Shown here: positions 37,475 through 47,249 of the stretch, one piece after another
Position numbering within the stretch: position 1 is the stretch's first letter
How the letters are laid out: each line of letters opens with the position of its first letter
Assembly (NCBI GenBank): GCA_002307375.1
Contig: NTJI01000003.1
Coordinates: 124,001 to 188,000, forward strand
Reading direction: 5' to 3'
Source of the DNA: Lysobacteraceae bacterium NML93-0399
GTDB lineage: Bacteria > Pseudomonadota > Gammaproteobacteria > Xanthomonadales > Xanthomonadaceae
Length of the DNA: 64,000 nucleotides
Made by a program: the position numbers and the translations under genes
The notes under the pieces: model-generated
Told to the model about the DNA's origin: nothing
Databases searched by the model: none
What the model saw: the letters and a program-made list of their open reading frames with translations, nothing else

Positions 37475-39271
37475 TCAGCGTGTTGCGGCCGTATCCGCTT
37501 TGCGTTCGGCGATGAACCGTCGCACTTCCTCTTCCAGCACCGGCAGCGGTACCGAGCCGAGATTGAGGATGGTGTCGTGGAAGGGACGCTGGTCGAAGCG
37601 ATCGCCCAGTTCGCGTTCGGCCTCGGCGCGCAGGTCGAGGATCGTGCGATAGCCGATGTAGTACGACAACGCCTGGCCGGGCCAGGAGATGTAGCGGTCG
37701 ACTTCGGTCTCCACGTCATGCCGCGCCAGCGCGGTATGGCTGGCGAGATAGTCGATCGCCTGTTCCCGCGACCAGCCGTAGGCGTGCAGGCCGGTGTCGA
37801 TGACCAGACGCGCGGCGCGCCACATCTCGAACGTCAGCCGGCCGAACTCGGTGTAGGGCGTGTCGTAGATGCCCATCGAGGTGCCCAGCCATTCGGTGTA
37901 CAGACCCCAGCCTTCGCCATAGCCGGAGAAGTAGGTCTGCTGGCGGAAATCCGGCCTCGCAGGCGCTTCGAGCGCGAGCGCTGCCTGGAAGCTGTGGCCC
38001 GGCGCGCACTCGTGCAGCACCAGTGCGGGCAGGTTGTAGAGCGGGCGCGAGGGCAGGTTGTAGGTGTTGAAGTAGCACGCATCCAGCCCGCCGCGGCCGG
38101 CGGTGTAGATCGGCGCGATGTCGTCAGCGACCGGCAGGATGGTGAAGCGGTAGCGCGGCAGCGTGCCGACGACGTACTGCAGCTGGCCGTCGATCTTCTT
38201 GGCGATCAGCGAGGCCTCACCGAGCAACTGGCGCGGCGTGGTCGCGTAGAACTGCGGATCGCTGCGCAGGTGTTCGATGAACTCGGCCAGCGTGCCGTCG
38301 AAGCCGGCGCGCTGCATGACCGTTTCCATCTCGGCAGTGATGCGCGCCACTTCGCGCAGGCCCAGGTCGTGGATCTCGCGCGCGCTCATGTCGCGGGTGA
38401 CGTACTCGCGGATCTGGCTCTGGTAGAACGCCTCGCCGTCGGGCAGGTCGCTGGCGGCGATGGTGGAGCGCGTCCGCGGCAGGTAGTCGCTGCGCAGGTA
38501 ATCGAGCAGCTTCGCGTAGGCGGGCATCGTGCGCTCGCGCACCACGCGGCGGCCTTCTTCGCGCAGCTGCGCACGGACCGGTTCGGGAATGCTGCGCGGG
38601 ATCCGGTCGAAGGTCACCAGGAACGGATTGTCGTCGCCGCCCTGCACGTAGGGCTCGATCGTGTCGTCGCGCCCGTCCAGCGATGCGCGCGGCACGCTCC
38701 AGCCGCGTGCCAGTCCGCGCTCCATGTTGGCGATCTGCTCGTCGAAATAACGCGGCACGTCCGACAGCCGGCCGATGAAGCGCCGCCAGTCGGCCTCGGT
38801 CTGGAACGGCTGGTTGGGATTGATGTAGCCCCAGAAGAAGCTGTCGCTGTTGAAGGGTGCCTCGTAGGTCCGCCAGCGCGCATTGGCCTCGCTGGCTTCG
38901 AGCGAGGTGCGGAAGACGGCCGCATTGATGCGCTCCTCGCGTCCGAGCTGTGCGGTATCGATGGCGTCGAGTGCTTCGAGCGTGCGCTGCCAGTACGCCG
39001 CGCGGCGTGCCCAGGCCTCGGGTGTCACCGAGGGCATGCGCGCGCCCGACTGCCAACGCCCGTTGACGCGCTCGCGCTCGAACTCGGTCTGGCGCCATTC
39101 CCATTCGGCGGTGTAGAGCGCGCGCAACGCGGATTCGGCTGCGTTGGCCGGCGGCGCCAGCGCGGGTGCTGGTGTGTCCTGGGCAAGCGCAGGCGCCGCG
39201 AATCCCATCGCGAGCGACACGGACAGCACGAGGCGGGACAGCATCGGACGACGACGCACGGCATGGGACAT
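37475..39271 (-). CDS. DUF885 family putative exported metallopeptidase
   Basis: A 598-residue exported protein. The signal peptide is LSRLVLSVSLAMGFAAPALAQ-like, after MSHAVRRRPM. DUF885 proteins resemble M2/M3-type helical metallopeptidases; here a zinc-binding HECAPGH motif occurs near residue 435, with YFSGYGEGWGLYTEWLG downstream. The start at 39271 is supported by AGGAG about seven bases upstream. Function is unknown beyond probable peptide hydrolysis in the periplasm. Confidence 0.88.
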   Translation of the reverse strand: MSHAVRRRPMLSRLVLSVSLAMGFAAPALAQDTPAPALAPPANAAESALRALYTAEWEWRQTEFERERVNGRWQSGARMPSVTPEAWARRAAYWQRTLEALDAIDTAQLGREERINAAVFRTSLEASEANARWRTYEAPFNSDSFFWGYINPNQPFQTEADWRRFIGRLSDVPRYFDEQIANMERGLARGWSVPRASLDGRDDTIEPYVQGGDDNPFLVTFDRIPRSIPEPVRAQLREEGRRVVRERTMPAYAKLLDYLRSDYLPRTRSTIAASDLPDGEAFYQSQIREYVTRDMSAREIHDLGLREVARITAEMETVMQRAGFDGTLAEFIEHLRSDPQFYATTPRQLLGEASLIAKKIDGQLQYVVGTLPRYRFTILPVADDIAPIYTAGRGGLDACYFNTYNLPSRPLYNLPALVLHECAPGHSFQAALALEAPARPDFRQQTYFSGYGEGWGLYTEWLGTSMGIYDTPYTEFGRLTFEMWRAARLVIDTGLHAYGWSREQAIDYLASHTALARHDVETEVDRYISWPGQALSYYIGYRTILDLRAEAERELGDRFDQRPFHDTILNLGSVPLPVLEEEVRRFIAERKADTAATR

Positions 39272-39451
39272 CAGCAGCTCCTGGCATGTGGACTTGAGCC
39301 CGCACGCAGCGCACGGGACCGGCAAGCATGCCGCGTTCGCCCCACACGCGCACGGCGACACGGCGGACATCGCTGCACGGCGCGCTCACGACGCCGTCGT
39401 CACCCTCCTCGCGCGCCGATCCGCGCGACCTTCTTCCCATCGAACATCTGC

Positions 39452-40459
39452 ATGCCGAGCGCCGCCCCAGTTCCCCGACGATTCGCCAGTGGTGACCCGG
39501 GCGCCGTATTCCGCGCCGCGCTCGAAGCGCTCGATGCAGGCCGAACACCGGTGCTGGCGGTGGTCGTGGCTACCGAGGGTTCCACGTATGCCACCACCGG
39601 CACGCTCGCGCTGTTCGACGACGACGCGCAGCTGGGCTGGATCAGCGGCGGATGTCTCGAGCCGGAGATCGCACGCACGGCGATGCATGCGGCCCGGGAA
39701 CGCGCGCTGGCCTGGCTCGATCTCGACACCACCGACGATGCCGCGATGCTGATGGGCTCGGCCACCGGCTGCCGCGGACGGCAGCTGCTTGCGCTGGTGC
39801 CGCTGGCCGCACTGAAGGGTGTAGACGAGGCGATGCGCACCTGGCTGCAAGGCGATCGCAGCTTGCGCGTGTGGCTGCACGCCGACGGTGTCATTCGCTG
39901 TGGGCTCGACGGCCAGGCCTGGTCATGGACCCTGCCCGCCCTCTCGTCGCCGCCCGAACCGCAAGACCATGTGCTGGTGCTCCATCGCCCGCCGGAGGCT
40001 CTGTTGCTGGGGGCAGGCCCGGAGACGCCGGTGCTGGTTCCGTTGTTGCGACAGCTCGGCTGGCAGCTGACCGTGGTCGAGCGCCGGCCACGCTGGCGCG
40101 CCGCAGTCGCCCCCGACACCCGTGTGCTGGATCTGCATCCCGACGATGCCGTCGCCGCACGCGCACAAGCGGATGTCGCACTGGTCATGCATCACGGCTT
40201 CGAGGCCGACCGGGAGGCGCTCGAGGCATTGGCCGCGTCGCGGATCCCCTTCATCGGCCTGCTCGGGCCGCGGCGCCGGCGCGACGATCTGTTCAAGCTG
40301 CTGCGGCCGGCTGATCGCGACGCTCTGGCCGAACGCCTGCACGCCCCCATCGGTGTGCCCGGCTGCGGACGCGGACCCGAGGCGATCGCACTGAGCATCG
40401 CCACGCAGTTGCAGCAGTGGCGTGGCGCGCAGGCGGCGCTGCTCGACCGGTCGGCCTGA
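39452..40459 (+). CDS. paoD: XdhC-family molybdenum cofactor insertion protein (PaoD-like)
   Basis: XdhC/PaoD proteins bind and sulfurate the molybdenum cofactor and insert it into xanthine-oxidase-family enzymes. The 335-residue protein has the N-terminal XdhC/CoxI domain (VVVATEGSTYATTGTLALF, GWISGGCLEPEIARTA). It also has a C-terminal Rossmann domain with LLLGAGPETPVLVPLL and FIGLLGPRRRRDDLFKLL. It directly precedes the three subunit genes of a Pao-like aldehyde dehydrogenase, the likely client. Confidence 0.87.
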   Translation: MPSAAPVPRRFASGDPGAVFRAALEALDAGRTPVLAVVVATEGSTYATTGTLALFDDDAQLGWISGGCLEPEIARTAMHAARERALAWLDLDTTDDAAMLMGSATGCRGRQLLALVPLAALKGVDEAMRTWLQGDRSLRVWLHADGVIRCGLDGQAWSWTLPALSSPPEPQDHVLVLHRPPEALLLGAGPETPVLVPLLRQLGWQLTVVERRPRWRAAVAPDTRVLDLHPDDAVAARAQADVALVMHHGFEADREALEALAASRIPFIGLLGPRRRRDDLFKLLRPADRDALAERLHAPIGVPGCGRGPEAIALSIATQLQQWRGAQAALLDRSA

Positions 40460-40574
40460 CGCCGACGCGGCGATCTATTGACCGCGCGGCAACATGCGCC
40501 CCGGCATCCTCGCGGTCCGCATGTCCGCATGCGCCGTCTCCCGCCAGCCAGCGAGCCAGCCAAGAGGAATGTCC

Positions 40575-41222
40575 ATGCCGCCCCTCACCCGCAGGGAACT
40601 GCTCAAAGCCGGCGCTGCGTCCGCCGGCGCGGTCGCGATGCCCGGCGTTGCCCAGGTCGCACAGTCGGCGACCGCCCCGACACCCGCGCGCGCGCCCGTC
40701 CGGCAGACCGTGACCCTCGAGGTCAACGGCCAGCGCGTCGAACGCGAGGTCGACACCCGCACCACCCTGCTCGATCTGCTGCGCGAGCACCTGCAGCTCA
40801 CCGGCACCAAGAAAGGCTGCGACCACGGCCAGTGCGGCGCCTGCACCACGCTCGTCGATGGCCGCCGCATCAACAGTTGCCTGTCGCTGGCGGTGATGCA
40901 CGAAGGTGCGCAGGTCACCACCATCGAAGGCCTGGGCACACCCGAAGATCTCCATCCGATGCAGGCCGCATTCGTGAAGCACGACGGCTACCAGTGCGGC
41001 TACTGCACGCCCGGACAGATCTGTTCGGCGGTGGCGGTCCTGGACGAGATCCGCGACGGCATTCCCAGCCACGTCACCGGCGACTTGAGCGCGCGACCCG
41101 CGCTCGATGCGGCCGAGATCCGCGAACGCATGAGCGGCAATCTCTGCCGCTGCGGCGCCTACGCCAACATCCTCGACGCGATCGAGGACGTCGCCGGTGT
41201 GCGCAAGGGGGCCTCGGCATGA
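40575..41222 (+). CDS. paoA: Aldehyde dehydrogenase iron-sulfur subunit (PaoA-like)
   Basis: The small subunit of a periplasmic molybdenum aldehyde oxidoreductase carries two [2Fe-2S] clusters. A Tat signal [18 protein letters not shown] leads the 215-residue protein. The plant-type ferredoxin Cys set is [16 protein letters not shown]...NSC. The second, alpha-helical cluster domain has [11 protein letters not shown] and [13 protein letters not shown] 40575 is preferred because AGAGGA sits six bases before it; ATG 40569 is an alternative. It overlaps the next gene by ATGA. Confidence 0.93.
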   Translation: MPPLTRRELLKAGAASAGAVAMPGVAQVAQSATAPTPARAPVRQTVTLEVNGQRVEREVDTRTTLLDLLREHLQLTGTKKGCDHGQCGACTTLVDGRRINSCLSLAVMHEGAQVTTIEGLGTPEDLHPMQAAFVKHDGYQCGYCTPGQICSAVAVLDEIRDGIPSHVTGDLSARPALDAAEIRERMSGNLCRCGAYANILDAIEDVAGVRKGASA

Positions 41223-42178
41223 AGGCCTTCGCCTACGAACGCGCGGCATCGCCCGCCGAGGCCGCGGCCGCTGCCGCACGCACACCCGGCGCGAAGTTCA
41301 TCGCCGGTGGCACCAACCTGCTCGACCTCATGAAGCTCGAGATCGAGACGCCGGCACACCTCGTCGACGTCAACGGTCTGTCGCTCGACACCATCGAAAA
41401 CACCGAGGATGGCGGCCTGCGCATCGGCGCACTCGTGCGCAACACCGATCTGGCCGCCGACCGCCGCGTGCGTGCGGACTGGCCGCTGCTGTCGCGCGCG
41501 CTGCTCGCCGGTGCATCGGGGCAGCTGCGCAACCGCGCGACCACTGCCGGCAATCTGCTCCAGCGCACGCGCTGCCCCTACTTCTACGACACCGACCAGG
41601 CCTGCAACAAACGGCTGCCGGGTAGCGGTTGCGGCGCGCTCGACGGCTACAGCCGCCAGCTGGCGGTCATCGGCACCAGCCCGGCGTGCATCGCCACCCA
41701 TCCCAGCGACATGGCAGTCGCCATGCGCGCCCTCGACGCCGTGGTGGAAACCGTGAAGCCAAGCGGCGACACACGCCGTATCGCGCTCGACGATTTCTAC
41801 CTCGCGCCGGGCAGGACGCCCCACCGCGAAACCGTGCTCGAAGCCGGCGAACTGATCACCGCGGTCGTCCTGCCACCGCCGGTCGGCGGCGTGCAGGTCT
41901 ACCGCAAGGTGCGCGATCGCGCCTCGTACGCGTTCGCGCTGGTGTCGGTGGCGGCGATCGTGCAGCGCGACGGCAGCGGCTGCGTTGCAGTCGGCGGCGT
42001 GGCGCACAAGCCGTGGCGCCGCGCCGAAGCCGACGCGGCGCTCGCGCAGGGGGCCAAGGCCGTCGCCGCCCGCCTGTTCGAAGGCGCGACGCCCACCGAC
42101 GACAACCGCTTCAAGCTGGTGCTGGCCGAGCGGACCATCGCCGCCGCGCTGGCCGACGCACAGGAGACCGCGGCATGA
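41219..42178 (+). CDS. paoB: Aldehyde dehydrogenase FAD-binding subunit (PaoB-like)
   Basis: The medium subunit (319 residues) binds FAD. Motifs are [17 protein letters not shown] and [28 protein letters not shown] contains the extra cluster cysteines found in PaoB (YagS). CO-dehydrogenase-flavoprotein C-terminal features include [20 protein letters not shown]. Four-base ATGA overlaps with both neighbours indicate tight coupling within paoABC. Confidence 0.93.
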   Translation: MKAFAYERAASPAEAAAAAARTPGAKFIAGGTNLLDLMKLEIETPAHLVDVNGLSLDTIENTEDGGLRIGALVRNTDLAADRRVRADWPLLSRALLAGASGQLRNRATTAGNLLQRTRCPYFYDTDQACNKRLPGSGCGALDGYSRQLAVIGTSPACIATHPSDMAVAMRALDAVVETVKPSGDTRRIALDDFYLAPGRTPHRETVLEAGELITAVVLPPPVGGVQVYRKVRDRASYAFALVSVAAIVQRDGSGCVAVGGVAHKPWRRAEADAALAQGAKAVAARLFEGATPTDDNRFKLVLAERTIAAALADAQETAA

Positions 42179-44373
42179 AGTTCGACACGCCCGCAGGACA
42201 GAACCCCATCGACCGGATGCGCGTCGTCGGCCAGCCGCTCGACCGCATCGACGGCCCGCGCAAGGTCACCGGAACCGCCAGGTACGCCTACGAGTGGCAC
42301 GAGGCCACCGAACGCGCCGCATACGGCCACATCATCGGCGCCGGTATCGGCAAGGGGCGTATCGCTTCGATCGACACCAGCGCCGCCGAACGCGCCCCGG
42401 GTGTGCTGGCCGTGGTCACTGCGCAGAATGCCGGCGGACTCGGCAAGGGCCGCATGAACACCGCCACCCTGCTCGGCGGTCCGGAGATCGAGCACTACCA
42501 CCAGGCGATCGCACTGGTCGTCGCCGAGACCTTCGAGCAGGCGCGCGCCGCCGCCTCGCTGGTGCGCGTGGCCTACACCCGCAGCCGCGGGCGGTTCTCG
42601 CTGGAACGGGAGCTGGACAACGCCGTCAAGCCCAAGGGCGAGGACAACGACGACACTGCAGTCGGCGATTTCGAATCGGCGTTCGCGGCCGCGCCCGTGC
42701 AGCTCGACGCGCGCTACACCACGCCCGACCAGTCGCACGCGATGATGGAGCCCATGGCCTCGCTCGCGCAGTGGGACGGCGACCGGGTCACCATCTGGAC
42801 CTCGAACCAGATGATCGCCTGGGGCCAGGGCGATGTCGCACGCACGCTGGGCATCGCGCCGGACAAGGTGCGGCTGGTGTCGCCCTTCATCGGTGGCGGC
42901 TTCGGCGGCAAGTTGTTCGTGCGCGCCGACGCGGTGCTCGCCGCGCTCGGCGCGCGTGCCGCGAAACGGCCGGTCAAGGTCGCGATGCAGCGGCCGCTGA
43001 TCGCCAACAATTCCACGCACCGTCCGGCGACGCGGCAGCGCATCCGCATCGGCGCTACGCCGGACGGCCGCATCACCGCGATGGGCCACGAAAGCTGGTC
43101 CGGGGATCTGGAAGGCGGCGGGCCGGAAGTAGCGGTCCAGCAGACCCGTCTGCTCTACGCCGGCGAGCACCGCATCACCCGCATGCGCCTGGCCACGCTG
43201 GACTTGCCCGAAGGCAATGCAATGCGTGCACCCGGCGAGACGCCCGGCATGATGGCGCTCGAGATCGCCATGGACGAGATGGCCGACAAGCTCGGCATCG
43301 ATCCGGTGGAATTTCGCATCCGCAACGACACCCAGGTGGACCCGGAAAATCCGCAGCGGCCGTTCTCGCAGCGGCAGTTGGTGGAATGCCTGCGCCAGGG
43401 TGCCGAGCGATTCGGCTGGGCGGCACGCAAGCCGCACGGCACGGTGCGCGACGGCCGTTGGCTGGTGGGCATGGGCATGGCCGCGGGATTCCGCGGCGCA
43501 CCGGTGATGAAGTCGGGCGCGCGCGCACGTCTCGATTCCGATGGCCGCATCACTATCGAAACCGACATGACCGACATCGGCACCGGCAGCTACACGATCA
43601 TTGCCCAGACGGCTGCCGAGGTGATGGGCGTGGACGTCGACCGGGTCGAGGTGAAGCTCGGCGATTCGGACTTTCCCGCCTCCGCCGGCTCGGGCGGCCA
43701 GTGGGGCGCCAACAGCGCGACGGCCGGCGTCTATGCGGCCTGCATGAAGCTGCGCGAGGTGGTCGCCACACGCCTGCAGCTGGATCCGGCGGCCGCGGAA
43801 TTCGCGGACGGTCGGATCACGGCGAACGGGCGTTCGCTCGCATTGGCCGACGCCGCGGGCGACGGCCAGATCGTCGTCGAGGACGCGATCGAGTTCGGCG
43901 ATCTCGACAAGCAGAAGGCCATCAGCACATTCGCCGCGCATTTCGCCGAGGTCGGCGTCGATGCGATGACCGGCGAGACGCGCGTGCGCCGCATGCTGTC
44001 GGTATGCGCGGCCGGCCGCATCCTCAACCCGAAGCAGGCACGCAGCCAGATCATCGGCGCGATGACGATGGGCATCGGCGCGGCGCTCTGCGAAGAGCTC
44101 GCGGTGGATGACACCATCGGGTTCTTCGTCAACCACGATCTCGCCGGCTACGAAGTGCCGGTGCACGCCGACGTGCCGCGGCAGGAGGTGTTGTTTCTCG
44201 ACGAGGCCGATGCCGACAGTTCCCCGATGAAGGCCAAGGGCGTCGGCGAGCTCGGCCTGTGCGGTGTGCCCGCGGCGATCGCCAACGCGATTCACAACGC
44301 TACTGGCGTTCGCGTGCGCGAGTACCCGATCACCCTGGAGAAATTGATCGAGGGCCTGCCCGACGTGGCCTGA
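42175..44373 (+). CDS. paoC: Aldehyde dehydrogenase molybdenum-binding subunit (PaoC-like)
   Basis: The catalytic subunit holds the molybdenum-cytosine-dinucleotide cofactor and oxidises aldehydes to acids. The 732-residue length equals that of E. coli PaoC. Visible features are [53 protein letters not shown] and [18 protein letters not shown]. The catalytic glutamate lies in [10 protein letters not shown]. It is exported in complex with PaoA, which carries the Tat signal. Together with the XdhC-like gene it forms a four-gene unit. The physiological substrate is unknown; aromatic aldehydes are typical. Confidence 0.95.
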   Translation: MKFDTPAGQNPIDRMRVVGQPLDRIDGPRKVTGTARYAYEWHEATERAAYGHIIGAGIGKGRIASIDTSAAERAPGVLAVVTAQNAGGLGKGRMNTATLLGGPEIEHYHQAIALVVAETFEQARAAASLVRVAYTRSRGRFSLERELDNAVKPKGEDNDDTAVGDFESAFAAAPVQLDARYTTPDQSHAMMEPMASLAQWDGDRVTIWTSNQMIAWGQGDVARTLGIAPDKVRLVSPFIGGGFGGKLFVRADAVLAALGARAAKRPVKVAMQRPLIANNSTHRPATRQRIRIGATPDGRITAMGHESWSGDLEGGGPEVAVQQTRLLYAGEHRITRMRLATLDLPEGNAMRAPGETPGMMALEIAMDEMADKLGIDPVEFRIRNDTQVDPENPQRPFSQRQLVECLRQGAERFGWAARKPHGTVRDGRWLVGMGMAAGFRGAPVMKSGARARLDSDGRITIETDMTDIGTGSYTIIAQTAAEVMGVDVDRVEVKLGDSDFPASAGSGGQWGANSATAGVYAACMKLREVVATRLQLDPAAAEFADGRITANGRSLALADAAGDGQIVVEDAIEFGDLDKQKAISTFAAHFAEVGVDAMTGETRVRRMLSVCAAGRILNPKQARSQIIGAMTMGIGAALCEELAVDDTIGFFVNHDLAGYEVPVHADVPRQEVLFLDEADADSSPMKAKGVGELGLCGVPAAIANAIHNATGVRVREYPITLEKLIEGLPDVA

Positions 44374-44409
44374 GCGCTGCGGCTGCTTACACGTGCCGAC
44401 GACACCCAC

Positions 44410-44478
44410 CTGTAGGAGCGCGCTCGCGCGCGATGAGGCTCTACCGGAAACGCCCTCGCGCGCAAGCACGCTCCTACA
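44410..44478. repeat. REP/BIME element
   Basis: An inverted pair: CTGTAGGAGCGCGCTCGCGC and GCGCGCAAGCACGCTCCTAC. First of two copies between paoC and the hypothetical gene at 44.66 kb. Confidence 0.85.
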
Positions 44479-44512
44479 CAGACAAGGTTCTTCTTTCTGA
44501 GCGCGCGCCCCC

Positions 44513-44582
44513 CTGTAGGAGCGCGCTTGCGCGCGATGAGGCTTTACCGGGAACGCCCTCGCGCGCAAGCGCGCTCCTACAG
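44513..44582. repeat. REP/BIME element
   Basis: A near-perfect inverted pair: CTGTAGGAGCGCGCTTGCGC and GCGCAAGCGCGCTCCTACAG, 34 bp after the previous copy and in the same layout. Confidence 0.87.
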
Positions 44583-44659
44583 GGAACATCCGGTCCCGAT
44601 ACGGTGGCATTCAATCCCGGTGCGACCGCAGCGCCTCGCGCACGGTCCGCATTTCCACG

Positions 44660-44968
44660 TCACAACATCTCCACCTGCACCGCGCGCAGCAGCACGGTGT
44701 CCTGGCGGAAGCGCGTTTCGAGCTGTTTCCGATAGCCCGCCCACCAGTCGCGATCAAGCGCTTCGCTCATCACTTCCACCAGCACGACCTCGTCGTGCTG
44801 CACCTCACCCGCATCGTCGGCCCACTCACCAAGTGCCGGCGCGCGGGTGAACGCGGTTGCGCCGCCGAAGCGCTCGGTGAGTTCGCGACGCACCGCATCG
44901 AACAGGCCGCGCTCGAAGCGTTGGCCGTCGTTGTCGTACAGCGGCAGGAACAATTGGATCAGATGCAT
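44660..44968 (-). CDS. Conserved hypothetical protein, 102 residues
   Basis: A small soluble protein starting MHLIQLFLPLYDNDGQRFER. It contains ELTERFGGATAFTRAPALGEW and an acidic stretch, EVQHDEVVLVEVM. The pattern is of a small alpha/beta ferredoxin-like fold, and similar proteins occur as uncharacterised genes in Xanthomonas and Pseudomonas. Start at 44968, or two codons earlier at 44974. It is followed on the minus strand by the two REP copies, and the NAD(P)HX dehydratase gene lies upstream. No function can be assigned. Confidence 0.75.
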   Translation of the reverse strand: MHLIQLFLPLYDNDGQRFERGLFDAVRRELTERFGGATAFTRAPALGEWADDAGEVQHDEVVLVEVMSEALDRDWWAGYRKQLETRFRQDTVLLRAVQVEML

Positions 44969-45005
44969 GACCATGCGCCTCGATTACGCGGTGCCCGCCG
45001 CGCGC

Positions 45006-45911
45006 TCACGGCATGAGCCCCGGTATTTCGCCGCTGATCTCGCGTGCGAGAAATCCCACGAGCCCCATGCGCCGCGACAGCCGCGCGCCGGCCCGCGCAT
45101 GCAGATGCACGCCCCAGACTGCCGCCTGCTCCGGTGGAGCGCCGCGCGCCGCCAGGCCGGCGATGAGGCCTGCCAGCACATCACCCGAGCCGGACGTGCC
45201 CAGTCCCACGCTGCCGCTGGTGTTGATCCACAGCTGCCCATCGGGCGCTGCAATGTGGGTGACGCCACCCTTGAGGACCAGCACGACGCCCCAGGCCTGC
45301 GCACAGGCGCAGGCGATACGCGCCGGTTCGGCCGCGATCTGCGCCTCGTCGGCATCGATCAGCGACGCCATTTCGCCCGCATGTGGCGTCAAGATCAAAG
45401 GCGTGTCGCCGCGTCGACGGCGCACCGCGCGCAGCGCTGCAAGATCGAGCGCGCCAGCGTCGAGGACCACGGTTCCCTGCGCCGCCTCCACTACCGCCGC
45501 AACCACACGGCGAGCGTCGGCGCCTGCGTCCATGCCCGGCCCCACGGCCACGGCGTCGGCATGGCGCACGGCCTGGGTGCCTGCACGTCCAAGCGTGCGG
45601 ATCGCGCCGCCGGTGTCGCCCGGCAAGCCGATCACCTTCGCTTCGGGCACCGCCATCGCCATCGGCAGCGCCGCCGGCATCGCGGTCGCGATCTGCAGCT
45701 TGCCTGCGCCGGCCCGCAGGGCGGCGATGCCGGCCAGCATCGCGGCGCCGGGCACCTGGACGCTGCCGCCGACGATCAGCACCCGGCCGCGATCCTCCTT
45801 GCTGCTGCAGTCGTGCGGGTCGGGCAATGGCCAGGCGCGCAGCAGGGCCGCATCGATCCGGCGCACGTTTGTCGACGCCGTGCGGCGTGCCCGGCTGCGT
45901 GCGGCGCTCAT
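45006..45911 (-). CDS. nnrD: ADP-dependent NAD(P)H-hydrate dehydratase
   Basis: This enzyme repairs damaged NAD(P)H hydrates, using ADP. The 301-residue ribokinase-like protein has GRVLIVGGSVQVPGAAML, PLILTPHAGEMASLI and the nucleotide/substrate motif GTSGSGDVLAGLIAGLAARG. Only the dehydratase domain is present; the NnrE epimerase half, fused in E. coli Nnr, is missing here and must be encoded elsewhere. The gene overlaps the upstream phosphatase gene by four bases. Confidence 0.93.
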   Translation of the reverse strand: MSAARSRARRTASTNVRRIDAALLRAWPLPDPHDCSSKEDRGRVLIVGGSVQVPGAAMLAGIAALRAGAGKLQIATAMPAALPMAMAVPEAKVIGLPGDTGGAIRTLGRAGTQAVRHADAVAVGPGMDAGADARRVVAAVVEAAQGTVVLDAGALDLAALRAVRRRRGDTPLILTPHAGEMASLIDADEAQIAAEPARIACACAQAWGVVLVLKGGVTHIAAPDGQLWINTSGSVGLGTSGSGDVLAGLIAGLAARGAPPEQAAVWGVHLHARAGARLSRRMGLVGFLAREISGEIPGLMP

Positions 45912-46675
45912 CGCGGACCGGCGGGCCGATCGGCCTCGGCCGTCACCGGTGCGCCGGCCTCTTCGAGCGGCAAGGCCAGATTGGCCACCTGCAGCTGGAA
46001 GCGGCCGTCAGGGTCGGAGCGGTCGAGCGCGTATTCGGTGATCGAGCAGTTGGGTACATCGCCCGCGCGATCGATACCGAGGATCTCCGCCTCGTCCATG
46101 CACTCGAGCAGGTAGCGGAAGCAGTTGACGATGACCTGGTGGCCCACGATCAGCACGCGGTCGCCGACGTGATCGCGTCGCAGCACCTCGGTGACGCTGC
46201 GCAGGCGCAGGATCACATCGCACCAGCTCTCGCCACCGGGCGGCCGGAAGTAGAACTTGCCTACCGCCGCGCGCTGCTCGGCCAGCTCGGGAAAGGTCGC
46301 CCTGATGCCGGCAACGGTGTAGCGGTCGAGGATGCCGAATTCCTTCTCGCGCAGGCGCTCGTCGACACCGATCTCGCTGCGTTCAATGCCGAGCGCGTCG
46401 GCCACGGCGTGGATGGTCTGTTGCGCGCGGACGAAGGTCGAGGTCAGCAGCACATTCGGGCGCTGATCATCCGGCAGCGCGCGGAACCACTGCGCCAGCG
46501 CCTGCGCCTGGCGATGTCCGAGGTCCGACAGTGGCGTGTCCGCATCGCGCGTATCGATGTCGATCAGATGGTCCTGCGCGAGTTCGGCAGCGTCGCGCGC
46601 GACGTTCCCGGCGCTCTGACCATGCCGGACCACCCACAGGCGGTCCGGCCAGTCGGTATGACGAAGACGCGCCAC
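45908..46675 (-). CDS. Histidine phosphatase family protein
   Basis: A phosphoglycerate-mutase-like phosphatase of 255 residues. The catalytic RHG motif is in RLWVVRHGQSAGN, followed by TPLSDLGHRQAQALAQWF. The second histidine is in DRVLIVGHQVIVNCFRYL. Substrate is not predictable. The GTG start at 46675 is chosen because the frame upstream overlaps a hairpin and a better-supported 19-codon ORF in another frame. A GTG at 46762 would add 29 residues unlike the family. It overlaps nnrD, forming a two-gene operon. Confidence 0.82.
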   Translation of the reverse strand: MARLRHTDWPDRLWVVRHGQSAGNVARDAAELAQDHLIDIDTRDADTPLSDLGHRQAQALAQWFRALPDDQRPNVLLTSTFVRAQQTIHAVADALGIERSEIGVDERLREKEFGILDRYTVAGIRATFPELAEQRAAVGKFYFRPPGGESWCDVILRLRSVTEVLRRDHVGDRVLIVGHQVIVNCFRYLLECMDEAEILGIDRAGDVPNCSITEYALDRSDPDGRFQLQVANLALPLEEAGAPVTAEADRPAGPR

Positions 46676-46677
46676 CG

Positions 46678-46737
46678 TCAACGCCTCACGCCGCGAACGT
46701 GGCAGAACAACTGCGAGCCGTGACGAAACTGCAGCAT
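46678..46737 (-). CDS. Possible 19-codon leader ORF before the phosphatase gene
   Basis: The ORF MLQFRHGSQLFCHVRGVRR has a strong GGAGGG site six bases before its ATG and ends two bases before the GTG of the phosphatase gene. The GGAGGG lies in the 3' arm of a hairpin (46744-46769). It could couple or attenuate translation of the next gene, or be chance. No homologue is recognised. Confidence 0.35.
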   Translation of the reverse strand: MLQFRHGSQLFCHVRGVRR

Positions 46738-46743
46738 GCAAAA

Positions 46744-46769
46744 CCCTCCAGTGCGAGTGCACTGCAGGG
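46744..46769 (-). promoter_or_regulatory. Hairpin enclosing a Shine-Dalgarno sequence
   Basis: CCCT/AGGG and CAGTGC/GCACTG pair with one mismatch between them and a four-base loop. On the minus strand the 3' arm contains GGAGGG, the ribosome site of the 19-codon ORF, so the site would be masked when the hairpin forms. Confidence 0.4.
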
Positions 46770-46916
46770 TCGCCAGCATGTCGTCAATGGGGCGCGAACC
46801 CGCGTTCGCGCGACGCGGGCGCAGGCGCAGGCGCGGATTCAAGCTCGGCCCGTCGGCGCATCGCGTGTGGCGACGCGAACGCGGCCGAGTCCTCATGCGC
46901 CTGGAGGCTGTCCCGG

Positions 46917-46948
46917 CGTAAAAAAGAAACCCCGCCGCAGGCGGGGTT
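46917..46948 (-). terminator. Rho-independent terminator of the small acidic gene
   Basis: On the minus strand AACCCCGCC-TGC-GGCGGGGTT is followed by TCTTTTTTAC. It starts 26 bases after the stop of the 60-residue acidic ORF, which supports that ORF as a transcribed gene. Confidence 0.85.
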
Positions 46949-46973
46949 CTGATCAAGGCAAGCGCGACGCGCG

Positions 46974-47156
46974 TCAGGCGCCGGCCAAACCGCCGCCCGC
47001 GTGCCCCGGAAGTGCGTCGTCGCCATCCGAGTCGTCGCCGTCGGCATCGGTGTCGTCGAGATCGCCGACCTCGCTGTCGATGCCCTTCTTCGGATCGGGC
47101 TGCGGATCGGTGCTGGTGATGTCGTCCAGCCCGGCGTCGTAGGTCTTCTGTGTCAT
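46974..47156 (-). CDS. Small acidic hypothetical protein, 60 residues
   Basis: The ORF starts MTQKTYDAGLDDITSTDPQP and contains a run of Asp-rich codons (GDLDDTDADGDDSDGDDAL) before a Gly/Ala end. It is highly acidic and probably disordered. A GAGGA ribosome site lies about seven bases before the ATG, and a strong terminator follows the stop, so it appears to be a genuine single-gene unit. No known family recognised. Confidence 0.65.
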   Translation of the reverse strand: MTQKTYDAGLDDITSTDPQPDPKKGIDSEVGDLDDTDADGDDSDGDDALPGHAGGGLAGA

Positions 47157-47249
47157 CGCGGCGTCCTCGTGGAAGTGGTCCGCGACGCTACGCCCGCCGC
47201 CGTGAAACGGGCGGCACGCAGACGCCGACGCGGCCGGAAGGCGTGCGCG

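Noticed and set aside
40494..40574. Earlier ATG starts for the PaoA-like gene
   Set aside because: AGAGGA is six bases before ATG 40575 and the Tat signal begins just after it; the upstream codons do not resemble the family.
46676..46762. Longer GTG-start version of the histidine phosphatase
   Set aside because: The added 29 residues overlap the hairpin and an ORF with a better ribosome site, and they do not resemble the family N-terminus.
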